Positions 15,747 through 26,286 of a stretch of 64,000 nucleotides of DNA are shown in pieces. The position numbers and the translations under genes are program-made. The stretch comes from Bacteroidota bacterium. Its GTDB lineage: Bacteria; Bacteroidota; Bacteroidia; Bacteroidales; JAAUTT01. Below the pieces are notes generated by a model, which was not told the DNA's origin, did no database searches, and saw nothing but the letters and a program-made list of their open reading frames with translations. Within the stretch, counting starts at the first letter, position 1. Every line of letters starts with the position of its first letter. Location of the stretch: positions 1 to 64,000 of the forward strand of contig JAEYWD010000021.1 in the NCBI GenBank assembly GCA_023429135.1, read 5' to 3'.

Positions 15747-18700
15747 CTATTGAACAAGTGTGAACCGAACGCTGAAACCAATATTTGTATTGGCAGTAGG
15801 GTAGGAGATGGATGTAAATGGTTTGTTTACAATACGATCGTAGAAGAAACGGAGGTTAAAACTTTCGGAAAGGTTATAATCGGCCGAAAATTTAACTGTA
15901 ACAACATTTTGACCCTGTGCAGCCTGTGGAGCTCCTTCCAACTTGCGGATAATTACTTTGTTGTCGCGTATGGAAACGTCGGCGGCAAGGTTGAGATCGC
16001 TCTTGAACGATTTTTGCCCGTCGCCCGATTTTAATATAAACTGAACATCCTTGAACTTGTAACCGCTACCGATAACAATGTCGTTGTTACTTGTTTCCGT
16101 AACCTGGTAACTCGAAAGGCTCAGGTTAACATTTCGCGTTCTTCGTAACTCAAAACGGGTCGAAAGAGAGTTTTTCCATGCTACGTCAACGTTAATAAGC
16201 GGGCCAAACTGTTCGGAGATGGAAACGGAGTTGATTTCCAGAGGTCCCAGAAAATTATTTTGCAGGTCGCGTAAATTGCTCAATCCTCTTTCGATATTAG
16301 GATCGGCGAAAAAATCGGTATTCGACAGGTAACTTCCAATATTGTAAGTTGATTTATAGGAATGGTTCAAGTTAACCGACCGGGCAAACTTCTTAATAAA
16401 TTCAAGCTTTGAAAGTCCGTCAAAAGTTATACGCCAGTTTGGTCGCATGTCCCAGAAAGTAGGAATGCTTTTCAGCTTCACATTCTCGGGACTCGTCCCT
16501 CCGTAGGCTGCTAAAAATGCCGAGATTAAAACCTGCTGCGCATTTTCGTTATATCCGTCGGCAACACCATCGACTATTCGAGGGTCGTAGGCCTCGTCAA
16601 TTTTATGTCTTTCTTCAGCTAAACGACTAATAATCCGATATCTGTTTTCTTTGAATTTCTCGAAAGTTGGAGAGTTTTCATAGTTTTTGCTGGTAAATCT
16701 TTCGAATGCACTTCCGAGGGAAATGATGGTCATACTGAAATTGCCATTCCGGGTATATCCCCGTGTATCGTCAGGGAAGGCGCCGGTTAATGAGTCGGCA
16801 ATCCAGTAGGAGCTTTCATTCCGGGAGTAAGTACGAAGGCCATTCAGCTCCACTTTAAATCCGGGGAAAGGCTCAAAAAGAATGCGGCCGGTAAATGTCT
16901 CATTATGTGTCATTATAAATGGCGAATTCTGATATTGGCTTGTTGTAATCCATCCATATTCTGTCGCCGCCTTGCGAGCAAAATCATTATCCTGATAACC
17001 GAGGATAAATGGCAGTCCGGGAGCGTACATACTGCCGTCGCTAACCATTCCGAAAAGCTTTGTATTTTTATTGTAGCCTGGAAGGATGGTTCCCTGTGTT
17101 TGCGAATAGGTGAGCGAAATGTTTTTTATCCCTAATAAAATGCGTGTCGTGTTTTCAAGAATAAAAACAAAGGGACTTGGGTTAACTTCTACCGTACCTT
17201 CGACTAAAACCCTGGCATTATTCAAACTGCTATCGGGTGTGAACTCTATTTTGTTTTCGTTTACAATGGTGGTTTTACCCTTTACTTCTTTGTTGTCTTT
17301 GTCGAAAAATTTAACGTTTACCTCATCAGTCGATAGTTTGTGAAATACAATTTTAGGCTCGCCGGCTGTTAAAACCATGCTACTGCGTTCGTAGATAACT
17401 TTTTTGGTTTTCTTTTTCTGTTCCTGTTTCCGGTTTGCGGGCTGTAGCAGTCTTTTAAAATAAGGTACTTTGTTATATAAGGTGGTCATGTTCATCTGGC
17501 CACTTATCTGGAAAGTATTTGAGTTCTTTATGGTATTACCAATATTATATTCATTTTGAGGAGCAACATCCCATCCGTATGTAGCCGTGTACCTTACATT
17601 CGATGATGTCCAGTCGAGCCAGGGGAACTTATTTAATGGCAGGTTATAGGTAACATTGATGTCGTGAAAATATTGAGTTGTTCGACCCATGCTAAGGATT
17701 TCGCGCCACACATATTCTTTCCATAAATCGTATTCTTCTTTATGATAGCGGCTTACCACGTTAATGGAGGTCGGCTCGTCAATACGAGCAATATTGGAAG
17801 CTGTAAAGTCAATTCTGATGGAACGGGTAAGGTCGTAGCTGAATTCATAATTCCGGTTCCATAAAAAGTCTTTACTTACGGTAGGAATAACAGCGCCTCC
17901 ATAGTTATTTATGTCGCGGTTTAGCATCTCCCTGTAGTAACGGCTAATTTCGGTATTGAAGCCCAACGTTGTCGGCCCAAGGTTGAAGTTGAAATCCTTA
18001 ACCAATCGCAGGAATTTATTATTCAGAATTTTGACTTTCTGGAAAGGCTGAATTGTTTTAGGCCTTCCGGTATAATTATACATGATGCTTCCATGATAGC
18101 GTTTGTCGATGTATCGTTCCACATTGATGTTATAGCTATAAGTTTCGTTAAAAGCATAATTGAACGACCAATTCGATATGTCGTAAAAATGGGGTTTTCC
18201 CTCCATTTTATTAATGCGGACATTTGTAAAGTTCAAACTTCTACGGCGTGTATAGTCGCGCGAAATTTTAATGATACTATCCCGTTCAGCTTTGCTGCGC
18301 GCATTGTCCAACGCTGCCTGAAGAGGTATATCCGGGTCGGTGGGGTTGTATTCGGGGTCGGTAAACGACTCGGAAAAGCCAATATACATGGGCAGTTGAA
18401 CTCCCGATTTTTCCGGGAAGAATTTTCCTAATTCAAGGTTCGACGAAATGTCGTACGAGTTGATTTCAACCTTGCTGCGTTCGTTCACTTTTTGGTCGAT
18501 ACTCCCAAATCCTGGTTTTAAGGTACTCCCGGCGACGCTTACGGTACCAAGGTCGGCAAGTTTTGTAATCATGCGTGCGTTAGCGGCCCAACCTCCTTTT
18601 TCATTGAAATTCGTTAAACGAAGCTCATTTACCCAAATTTCAGCACTTCTTGCAGTACCTTCTTTACTTGCTGTTTTTGGGTAACGAACACCAATCATCA

Positions 18701-21700
18701 TAGTGCGGATATTGCTCAGGTTTGGATTTCCGCAGATATAGTAATTATAAGGCCGGCCATCAATTGAATAAGGGAAAACAGTTGTATAGGTTATGTTTGA
18801 ATTCGAGGCGCGCATCATATCGTTTCGGGCTTGCTTTAGGCGTTGAAGATCTTCGAATGAAAAGTCGATACGATTTTCTTCAGGCCAAACAGCACGTCTG
18901 TCTTCATCGTCTTCATCTACATAATCGCTTTTGTGTGGAGTGAGTTTTAAGGGTACTTCAATTTCGTAGTAGTTATTACGGTAATCGGATCCCATGCGGA
19001 TGAATACTGTCATTTCGTTGTCATTCAACTCGGTTCCCGGAATTCTCTCGGCATGAACTTCCATTTGAAGGCGCTTGTACTGACGAACATCGAGATTTAT
19101 AGTTTTGTAAGCTGCACGGGCGTCGCCATTTACCAAGTCCTGAACCTTCAGAACCATCGACTGCTCGTTTAATTGGGTGAGTTGTGGGTTTTGAGGATCG
19201 ATTACCCGGTCGATACCCGGAGGAAGTACGTAGTTTACCGGCTTTTTGGTTGAATTTTCTTCAATATTTACCGAGGCAATTTCAAAAGTTCCGTCCGATT
19301 CTTCAGGTATCGAAACGCCTTCACCACCCTGGCGCATCGAAAGATTATATTTTCTCCATTCTCCTCTAACCAGTTCAAGTTTTGCAAAACGCAAAATAAC
19401 TGAATCCTCGAATCCTTTCAAGAACATACGCATGAAGCGAATCGACTTAAAATCCTGAATTGACCCAACTACTTTTTCGGGATCCGAAATCGGAATCCGG
19501 AACTGTAACCAGCGCACTTCGGTTTGTTTTTGCCCTGCTTCAGTTTCTTCGGATATTTCGTAGCTTACAATATCGGTGATGTAATTTTTACCTACTTCCT
19601 TAAGGGCCTCGCGCGAAATGTCAACTGAGTATTGATAATAGCTTTCATTCTCGCTCAGGGTATTGTCTCGGTTAATATCTTCGGAGTTTGGCAGACTGGT
19701 TCCCGAAGCGGTAGCATCGGTATTAGCCTCCAGAGCAGGAGAGTTTCCTTCGTAGCCGTTATAACGTTTGTAGCGTTCCAGAATTCCCAATTTCTGGTCA
19801 TCATAGTCAGAGCCCCGGTAATAATGGAAGTTGTCATTCGAGGGGTCGTTCAGGATCTGTTCTAGGGAAGCCTGGTCGGTTACCCGGTTTTTTACCGAAT
19901 CGAGAAAACTTGCAAAGAACTGTTTTTCATCGGTGTCCGACAGACCGTCTAAACCAATATCCTGGTATTTGCGGCTACCCGGATCGTTATCGAAAGCATT
20001 GGTAAGCGATTGAGAAGTAATATCAGGAACACGTCCCCATTTTGTAGAATCAACATTCTGCACAAGTTCATTTTTGGGGAAGCCGTTTTCGAAGCTTTTA
20101 CGTGAATCTTTCAGCACATCTTCTGAAACATTTCCAAGGTTGAAATATAATTTTCCTTTGTTTTTGCCTACTGAATCGGAAACATAAGGGTCCATCACCC
20201 AAAATTCAATAAATTGCACATTTGCAGCTTCGAAATCATTGGTGAGCACTTCGCGCATCATACCACCCCAGCGATCTTCAGGATTGAGGAGCTTACCGTT
20301 CGTGTCAAGATTCAGGTCGTAGTTATAAGGACCTCTTTCTTTGGGATAATAGGCAACGTTTAAAATCTGCAGTGTAGAAGGTAAATTACTAGGATTGGAA
20401 ACATTTTTGAATATCTCTTTTTCCTGAACCTCTCTCACAAAAGGACTGGATTTTGCAATTTTATTGTTTTTGATGTGTGCAGGCGTAGCTGAGGTGTTCC
20501 GAAGGAACAAAGGATCGATCACATACCAGGCAAGTTTTGCACGATTATATCCGGTTCTTATATCGTTGGTAAGCGATGCTTCCGGAAACAAATCGTTTTG
20601 TCCTTGAGGTGTACTTGCCAGCGACCAGGCTGGGTACGACTTCATTTCGTAAGAGGTCTCACTTCCTTCAAAATCGTCGATATAAGCGGCTCCCGATTTT
20701 GTTATGTGCTTAGAGTGTCCCGGAATTAAATGAGCAAATTCGCCCTCGAATGTAAACGAAGAGGGCTCTTTGGTTTGAATTAGCGGTAATTTATCAATAA
20801 GCGTAGTGAGGAGTTGCGATTTTGCTGTATAGGTTCCGTTCAATCCCCAAATTGTATTCGAAATGGGTTCGTCACCAATATTTACTTTCTGCGTGAGCGG
20901 ACGTTCTGATAAGTGCAGAATTGTACCTCCAAGAACAAAGTTTTCGTTGAATTTATAATCCAAATGCGTTCCGAGCAATGTTTTGGTTTGGATATTAAAC
21001 AGGGAATTGCTCTCGAGTGAAATTTTTATCGGGGTGCCCGACTCCAACAATCCCTGGTTGATAATTTTAACACGCCCCAACATGTAATCCACGGTGTAAT
21101 CAATGTTTTCGGCAAGCTTCATCCCCCCGGCAGTAACAACTACCGATCCCTGAGGAACGTTTGGCGCATTCAGCGATATTTCGGAGCTGGACGACGACTG
21201 ATACCGGCCCCGGATTTTAAACTTGTTGCGTTCTGCCTCCAGCCGGGCTTTTGTTTGAGTGGAGTCGTAGAGATCAGTAAAAATATATTTTTTTCTTCTC
21301 GCGGGATCTATTCCTTTACCTTCGAGGTATTTGTCCAATGTGCTTCCGAATGGTTCCAGGGTATTAAAGAAAATCCTCCCATTCGATTCATTTATGGTAA
21401 TGAGCGGCACATAGTCGAAAACACCATCAGGAACAGGGTCGTTTTGGCTGTTAACTTTATCCATCTCCAGAGCACGAATCAGGATTTCTCCATTTGTTTC
21501 CTTTTCGGGAATATAGTTTATAGCATTTCCTGTTTTGTCGTCCTGGTAAAGTACGTGAAGCTCAAAATCTTCTTTGGTGACCTGGTAAGCCCCAATGGCG
21601 TAAACGTTTTTCATCATCAGGTCCCAGATGGGTAATTTGGGAGTGAGATTTGTGGGCTTAATAAGTTTAAGTACCAGCGCCTGGGGAGCTGTTATACCGG

Positions 21701-23150
21701 ATGTTGATAATTCACCTACCCTGTAAGTTTTACCCATATAGATGTATTCGAACGCTACAGCTAAAACCTCGTCGGAGTTTAAGGCTGTATTTAAAGAGAT
21801 ATAACCCAGTTTTTCGTTCAATGTATATTCTCTCTCGTTGAGTCGACGTGCATTTTCAACTTTTTCAAAGTCCTGTCCCAGGTAAAAACCATTTAAAGCT
21901 CCAAGTTTGTTACTTACAACATTTATTTCGCGGGCAGAGTAACTGTTGATCACCGAATTGTAAAGTCCGTTTCTTTCGTTGTATGGCAAAGTTATGTTTC
22001 CTAATGCCGGTTGAAATTCAGGAATGGTATTATGCACTATATTTTCAGCCAGATCCATAAAAGCAACTATGTTTCTGGTGTTTTCGTAGTTGCTGCTTTT
22101 ATTGGTTACATAAACTTCGAGTTTTGTAATGGTAACTCCCGAAGTTATCGTGGGCAGTGATTTTAAAGCGTTTTCGTAATTGTTTCTGAAGTATTGAGCC
22201 AGAAAGAAATGCTTATTAGCATCGTACTGATCAATAGGTAACTCAAACTCCTCCTGCTGGGCGCCGCCTTTTACCTCAATTACACTCGATTCTCCTTTCT
22301 GCTGCGAGATTACAGTTGTCATGTAAAGTTTTCCAAACTGCATTTCGGTTTTTAACCCGAACAAACTCTGACTCCCTGTGATTAATGACCCGGTAAGCGG
22401 AAGAGAAACATTACCTGCTTCAATTTTCTTAATGATCTCATCTTCTTTTCCGTTGTATTCCAGTTTGGTTTTATTTTCGAAATCGAATGTTGCTTCCGTA
22501 TTGTAATTAACTCCCAGTTTCATTTTGTCACCAATAGATCCGGTAACATTCATCTGAATTTTTTCCTGGAAATCGAAGGTGGTAGTTTTTCGCAATCTTT
22601 CACTAATGTTGGGGTTGTTGATTTTTGATGTATTTATCCCAAATATCAACTCGGCTGATCCTTGCGGAACAATGTTAATGGTGCTGGTTCCAAATATTTT
22701 GTCAAATGCTTCTCCGCCAATATTAATGCTTTTCAGTAGCGGAGACCTCCGGTCTACGGTTTCGCTTTTGCTTCTTTGTTTCCAGTAATCGCGCTTTGTC
22801 GACTGAAATTCGTAAGCTTTATATTCGTTCAGACTCATCGAATAAGAAGGAGTGTAATCGAGCTTGCCAACTTTCTCCGAGAATTTATATTCGTTTGTTT
22901 TAGGGTCGTAATCAACCGAGCGTGAAATATTGGGAGGGGTTTGCAGAAATAATAGCGGCTCTTTTTGATAGGTTGAATAAGGTAACCTGTTATTTCTGAA
23001 ATTATACCGTTTTTCGAGTTCAGTCCGGGCTGTTGTATCTTTTGATGTTGAGGAAGTATCGGGAGTTTGAGAAAAAGAATTGACAATTGGGATCGCTGCA
23101 AGTAAAAATGCGCAAACAATTTTTGAGGATATAGAAAGAAAATTGTCCAA
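15747..23150 (-). CDS. sprA: Type IX secretion translocon protein SprA
   Basis: A 2467-residue outer-membrane protein. A hydrophobic signal segment (CAFLLAAIPIVNSFSQ) is followed by a very long beta-strand-rich sequence, as expected for SprA, which forms the giant single-chain barrel through which type IX secretion cargo leaves the cell; in gliding species it is also needed for motility. Recognisable stretches include RSPLLKSINIGGEAFDKIFG, a VPQGSAELIFGINTSKI segment, AAYIDDFEGSETSYEMKSYP and the C-terminal FYDRIVNKPF. Length fits the 2300-2500 residue family range. It lies 17 bases after ruvA. The window therefore implies a working type IX system whose other genes lie elsewhere. Confidence 0.95.
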   Translation of the reverse strand: MDNFLSISSKIVCAFLLAAIPIVNSFSQTPDTSSTSKDTTARTELEKRYNFRNNRLPYSTYQKEPLLFLQTPPNISRSVDYDPKTNEYKFSEKVGKLDYTPSYSMSLNEYKAYEFQSTKRDYWKQRSKSETVDRRSPLLKSINIGGEAFDKIFGTSTINIVPQGSAELIFGINTSKINNPNISERLRKTTTFDFQEKIQMNVTGSIGDKMKLGVNYNTEATFDFENKTKLEYNGKEDEIIKKIEAGNVSLPLTGSLITGSQSLFGLKTEMQFGKLYMTTVISQQKGESSVIEVKGGAQQEEFELPIDQYDANKHFFLAQYFRNNYENALKSLPTITSGVTITKLEVYVTNKSSNYENTRNIVAFMDLAENIVHNTIPEFQPALGNITLPYNERNGLYNSVINSYSAREINVVSNKLGALNGFYLGQDFEKVENARRLNEREYTLNEKLGYISLNTALNSDEVLAVAFEYIYMGKTYRVGELSTSGITAPQALVLKLIKPTNLTPKLPIWDLMMKNVYAIGAYQVTKEDFELHVLYQDDKTGNAINYIPEKETNGEILIRALEMDKVNSQNDPVPDGVFDYVPLITINESNGRIFFNTLEPFGSTLDKYLEGKGIDPARRKKYIFTDLYDSTQTKARLEAERNKFKIRGRYQSSSSSEISLNAPNVPQGSVVVTAGGMKLAENIDYTVDYMLGRVKIINQGLLESGTPIKISLESNSLFNIQTKTLLGTHLDYKFNENFVLGGTILHLSERPLTQKVNIGDEPISNTIWGLNGTYTAKSQLLTTLIDKLPLIQTKEPSSFTFEGEFAHLIPGHSKHITKSGAAYIDDFEGSETSYEMKSYPAWSLASTPQGQNDLFPEASLTNDIRTGYNRAKLAWYVIDPLFLRNTSATPAHIKNNKIAKSSPFVREVQEKEIFKNVSNPSNLPSTLQILNVAYYPKERGPYNYDLNLDTNGKLLNPEDRWGGMMREVLTNDFEAANVQFIEFWVMDPYVSDSVGKNKGKLYFNLGNVSEDVLKDSRKSFENGFPKNELVQNVDSTKWGRVPDITSQSLTNAFDNDPGSRKYQDIGLDGLSDTDEKQFFASFLDSVKNRVTDQASLEQILNDPSNDNFHYYRGSDYDDQKLGILERYKRYNGYEGNSPALEANTDATASGTSLPNSEDINRDNTLSENESYYQYSVDISREALKEVGKNYITDIVSYEISEETEAGQKQTEVRWLQFRIPISDPEKVVGSIQDFKSIRFMRMFLKGFEDSVILRFAKLELVRGEWRKYNLSMRQGGEGVSIPEESDGTFEIASVNIEENSTKKPVNYVLPPGIDRVIDPQNPQLTQLNEQSMVLKVQDLVNGDARAAYKTINLDVRQYKRLQMEVHAERIPGTELNDNEMTVFIRMGSDYRNNYYEIEVPLKLTPHKSDYVDEDDEDRRAVWPEENRIDFSFEDLQRLKQARNDMMRASNSNITYTTVFPYSIDGRPYNYYICGNPNLSNIRTMMIGVRYPKTASKEGTARSAEIWVNELRLTNFNEKGGWAANARMITKLADLGTVSVAGSTLKPGFGSIDQKVNERSKVEINSYDISSNLELGKFFPEKSGVQLPMYIGFSESFTDPEYNPTDPDIPLQAALDNARSKAERDSIIKISRDYTRRRSLNFTNVRINKMEGKPHFYDISNWSFNYAFNETYSYNINVERYIDKRYHGSIMYNYTGRPKTIQPFQKVKILNNKFLRLVKDFNFNLGPTTLGFNTEISRYYREMLNRDINNYGGAVIPTVSKDFLWNRNYEFSYDLTRSIRIDFTASNIARIDEPTSINVVSRYHKEEYDLWKEYVWREILSMGRTTQYFHDINVTYNLPLNKFPWLDWTSSNVRYTATYGWDVAPQNEYNIGNTIKNSNTFQISGQMNMTTLYNKVPYFKRLLQPANRKQEQKKKTKKVIYERSSMVLTAGEPKIVFHKLSTDEVNVKFFDKDNKEVKGKTTIVNENKIEFTPDSSLNNARVLVEGTVEVNPSPFVFILENTTRILLGIKNISLTYSQTQGTILPGYNKNTKLFGMVSDGSMYAPGLPFILGYQDNDFARKAATEYGWITTSQYQNSPFIMTHNETFTGRILFEPFPGFKVELNGLRTYSRNESSYWIADSLTGAFPDDTRGYTRNGNFSMTIISLGSAFERFTSKNYENSPTFEKFKENRYRIISRLAEERHKIDEAYDPRIVDGVADGYNENAQQVLISAFLAAYGGTSPENVKLKSIPTFWDMRPNWRITFDGLSKLEFIKKFARSVNLNHSYKSTYNIGSYLSNTDFFADPNIERGLSNLRDLQNNFLGPLEINSVSISEQFGPLINVDVAWKNSLSTRFELRRTRNVNLSLSSYQVTETSNNDIVIGSGYKFKDVQFILKSGDGQKSFKSDLNLAADVSIRDNKVIIRKLEGAPQAAQGQNVVTVKFSADYNLSESFNLRFFYDRIVNKPFTSISYPTANTNIGFSVRFTLVQ

Positions 23151-23167
23151 TTTCTATTCAGAAAGGT

Positions 23168-23758
23168 TTATAAGTTTTTCAAAGCTTGTTTCACCAAATC
23201 TTCCACACTATGCTGAGCTCCGGTTGAAATAATTTTTTCCAGCACTTTTTCGACCGCCGATTTGGAAAAACCCAACGTAACTAATGCATTTAACGCTTCG
23301 TCTTTGTTTCTATTGTCTTTAAGGAGGAAATTTTCATCACCCGTTAAATCGGATCCAAGTTTGTCTTTGAGGTCAACAATAATTCTCTGAGCCGTTTTTA
23401 TGCCAATTCCTTTGATGTTTTTCAGGGTATTCACATTGGCATCGGCAATAGCTTTGCGGATTTCCTCAGGATTCATGGACGAAAGCATCATTCGTGCCGT
23501 GTTTGCTCCTACTCCCGAAACTGTAATTAACGCCCTGAAAATTTCCCTTTCTTTCTTTGTATAAAATCCAAAAAGGAGATGAGCATCCTCCCTGATTACC
23601 TGATGGATGAATAAATTGCAATTTTCTTTGTTGGCAAGCGTGTTAAGCTCACTGTAGGTATAAAGTGAAATTTGAATTATATAACCCATTCCACCAACCT
23701 TGATAACAGCGTAGGCGGGAGTCAGGTCATGTAGTTTACCTTCGATAAATTCGTACAT
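23168..23758 (-). CDS. ruvA: Holliday junction DNA helicase subunit RuvA
   Basis: A 196-residue protein that binds four-way DNA junctions as a tetramer and recruits the RuvB motor for branch migration. The N-terminal OB domain starts MYEFIEGKLHDLTPAYAVIK; two helix-hairpin-helix motifs follow (FRALITVSGVGANTARMMLS and TLKNIKGIGIKTAQRIIVDL); the C-terminal RuvB-binding domain (EALNALVTLGFSKSAVEKVL) is after a flexible linker. Length is normal. sprA follows after 17 bases. Confidence 0.97.
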   Translation of the reverse strand: MYEFIEGKLHDLTPAYAVIKVGGMGYIIQISLYTYSELNTLANKENCNLFIHQVIREDAHLLFGFYTKKEREIFRALITVSGVGANTARMMLSSMNPEEIRKAIADANVNTLKNIKGIGIKTAQRIIVDLKDKLGSDLTGDENFLLKDNRNKDEALNALVTLGFSKSAVEKVLEKIISTGAQHSVEDLVKQALKNL

Positions 23759-23908
23759 AAGGTTTTTTATGTTTCAAGTAGCTAAAATACTAAAAATATG
23801 GTTATGGCTTGCTTTGCAGTTGAAAAAGAGAATAACATGACATTTAAATTCTGAATGAGGTGAAGGTTTTTAGTTATTTTTTATTTTTAGCAAACTAATA
23901 ATTAAATC

Positions 23909-24445
23909 ATGGGAAGAGAACCTCTTTTGTATGGCCTGGGTTGTTTGATGCTGCTTTTCAGTTGTAATAATCCATCCGGGAATTCTAAGGAACATTCAGG
24001 ATTAGAAATGGTAACAAAGGCCGGTGAAAATTATATGCTTAGTAAATTGAAAGATGGACACGTTTCCAATAATAACGGAATTATTTCAATCTCAGATTCG
24101 GTTTTTAAATATGTTTTGGAAACAAAGGGCATTGTTTACGGAAGAATCGATGCTGATACCCTAACAGATGCAGTTCTGCCCGTTAAGGTCTTCCATGGAG
24201 TAGCTCCGTTGAGAGTGGAACATATTGTTTTATTAAAATCGGAAGCAGGGTTTAATCATGTCGCAACAATGAATAATATTTTTAAGGTGAGGAGAATAGA
24301 AGATAATTCCATTATTGCTGAATATACTGATCTGCCTTTGGATTCACCTATTTACGGATGTACAGAATGTATCCGGGTATATAAATATAAATTGAATGAA
24401 GGAGGATTGACTAGGGTAGATTCTCTGAAATATGCCGATAAATAA
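23909..24445 (+). CDS. Hypothetical lipoprotein
   Basis: A 178-residue protein beginning with a hydrophobic segment and the lipobox LLFSC (Cys near residue 19), so it is probably a lipidated envelope protein. The mature part has no motif that I recognise; it includes GRIDADTLTDAVLPVKVFHG, a form reminiscent of proteins that report a measured or stored value, and two Cys close together (YGCTECIRVYKYKL) that could bind metal or form a disulfide. It stands alone, divergent from ruvA, and shares a terminator with the convergent SusD gene. Function unknown. Confidence 0.75.
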   Translation: MGREPLLYGLGCLMLLFSCNNPSGNSKEHSGLEMVTKAGENYMLSKLKDGHVSNNNGIISISDSVFKYVLETKGIVYGRIDADTLTDAVLPVKVFHGVAPLRVEHIVLLKSEAGFNHVATMNNIFKVRRIEDNSIIAEYTDLPLDSPIYGCTECIRVYKYKLNEGGLTRVDSLKYADK

Positions 24446-24477
24446 AAAAAGCTGCCGGATTCCGGCAGCTTTTTTTA
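24446..24477. terminator. Bidirectional intrinsic terminator
   Basis: Arms GCTGCCGG (24451-24458) and CCGGCAGC (24462-24469) form an 8-bp GC stem with an ATT loop, extended by an A-tract on the left and a T-tract on the right, so it works in both directions. It separates the lipoprotein gene from the convergent SusD gene. Confidence 0.92.
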
Positions 24478-24491
24478 TTTATCAGCATATT

Positions 24492-26258
24492 CTAATACCC
24501 AGGATTTTGCACAAGAACTCCTGGTTGAAGATCTAATTGAACTTGTGGAATCGGAGCCCACAGTGATTTGTCTGTAATAGTTGCTCCTTTTAAGAATTCT
24601 CTGGTTCTAAGATCATCTTTTTGATATTGAGTCAATACTGTTTTGGCTATACCCCAACGTCTTAAGTCGAAAAAGCGCATTCCTTCCATCGCAAATTCAA
24701 GACGCATTTCGAATTGAACTGCTTTCATGGCAACATCTTTGTTTGCGAAAGCGGTATAAGGCTGAATATTATAGTTTGCAGCCGGTTTCGTCATGTCGAT
24801 ATCAACATTGAATGGATAGGCAGTACCAGGTAATTCATAAGTTGTTACTAACCCCATTACTCTGGGACCATTTTTTGCCCTGTTACGGATTTGATTTACA
24901 AGATTCAATGCAGTGGTAAGGTCATTTTCAGCAGCAGCTACTTCTGCTCTCCATAAGAGAACATGACTATATCTGTAGTACCTGAAATTGTTGGTAGTTA
25001 CACCACCTTGCCAACCTGTTCCAGGTAAAGCTGCTGATTTTTCTGCTTTCTTAAAAAATGACTTAGGATTGGGTAAATAAGGACCACCATTTGATTGCAA
25101 GCGAATCCAGTCGTTGCCTCTGTTTACACCCCAATCCATATATGGAATTCCCCTACGGCTAACAGTAAAATCCAAACGTGGGTCAACCACATCTGTGAAA
25201 GGAACAAAAGTAGCTGAGGAAGCGACTCCCATATCATTCTTTAAATCTGTTTGATTATAGGTGTCGAGTAAAGGTAATCCGTTTGCATCGACCTTAAATG
25301 CATTTACTAAATCTTGAGAAGGCTGGAAAAATCCACAGCAGGTTCCAATATCACTACCCTGAGGTGCATTTAATCCAATTCCAATGTCGGCTGAGCCACC
25401 ATCAGTTGAACCATTGTTGATAGCACGTTGAATTTCGAAAATTGATTCTGCATTATTTCTATGAGCAATATCAAAGTTATCAAAGAAATTCGGCACCAAC
25501 GAAAATTTATCACTGGAAATTATACCATCAAGTAAGGGTTTAGCTGCAGTATAATTCAATGTTTGCAAATGAGCCCTGGCAAGAACAGCCATTGCTGCAT
25601 ATTTGGTCGGACGGCCTGGTTGAGCCTGTTTTGCTACATCAGGCAAAGTATTCATGGCAAAAGTAAGATCTTCAACAATAGCAGGCATAGCATCCACATT
25701 GTTTGGGACTTTGGTTGGATCAGGAGTATCTTCTTTGATAATGGCTATGTTTTTAAATACCAGCCAAGCTTCAAAATTAAACCAAGCTCTTAAAAATCGT
25801 GTTTCAGCTTCGAATTGTTTTGCTTGTTCCGCAGTTATTTTAGAAGATGCGGCCTTTAATACTTTGAGGACACCATTACAACGGGTTACACCTTTCAAGT
25901 ACCATTTCCATTTATCAGCAGCGTAACCGTTAGTTGTCTGTATTCCCCATTTTTCGATTTCATTGATGGGAACCTGGTCAGTTTCGGTAGATCCTTTATA
26001 AGCATCCCCACCGGCAATAGCACCAAAGGTCCAGTTGGTCACAGAAGCTCCCCATGTAATATCCCAATTTTCGTAAGTATCTCCTTTTCCACCAACCATT
26101 GCATAGGCACCCATTAAGAGAGCATCGATACCTTTGGCATCATAAAACTGTTCTTCGAACGCTGATCCCATCGGAGCTTTGTTTAGAAAATCCTCTGAAC
26201 ACGACAAAATAAATGTCAATATCAGAGATAAGCTAATTATATATTTTGCTTTTTTCAT
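24492..26258 (-). CDS. RagB/SusD family outer-membrane lipoprotein
   Basis: A surface lipoprotein of about 588 residues that caps a SusC-type transporter and binds its ligand outside the cell. The ATG at 26258 is preferred over the one 8 codons upstream because it gives a standard signal peptide (MKKAKYIISLSLILTFILSC) with the lipid-anchored Cys. SusD-like features include LNKAPMGSAFEEQFYD, AETRFLRAWFNFEAWLVFKN, and the C-terminal EMRLEFAMEGMRFFDLRRWG. It follows the SusC gene by 28 bases. The ligand cannot be told; no glycoside hydrolase is encoded nearby. Confidence 0.93.
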   Translation of the reverse strand: MKKAKYIISLSLILTFILSCSEDFLNKAPMGSAFEEQFYDAKGIDALLMGAYAMVGGKGDTYENWDITWGASVTNWTFGAIAGGDAYKGSTETDQVPINEIEKWGIQTTNGYAADKWKWYLKGVTRCNGVLKVLKAASSKITAEQAKQFEAETRFLRAWFNFEAWLVFKNIAIIKEDTPDPTKVPNNVDAMPAIVEDLTFAMNTLPDVAKQAQPGRPTKYAAMAVLARAHLQTLNYTAAKPLLDGIISSDKFSLVPNFFDNFDIAHRNNAESIFEIQRAINNGSTDGGSADIGIGLNAPQGSDIGTCCGFFQPSQDLVNAFKVDANGLPLLDTYNQTDLKNDMGVASSATFVPFTDVVDPRLDFTVSRRGIPYMDWGVNRGNDWIRLQSNGGPYLPNPKSFFKKAEKSAALPGTGWQGGVTTNNFRYYRYSHVLLWRAEVAAAENDLTTALNLVNQIRNRAKNGPRVMGLVTTYELPGTAYPFNVDIDMTKPAANYNIQPYTAFANKDVAMKAVQFEMRLEFAMEGMRFFDLRRWGIAKTVLTQYQKDDLRTREFLKGATITDKSLWAPIPQVQLDLQPGVLVQNPGY

Positions 26259-26286
26259 AACTGTTATTTTAAAATTTTTCAAAATA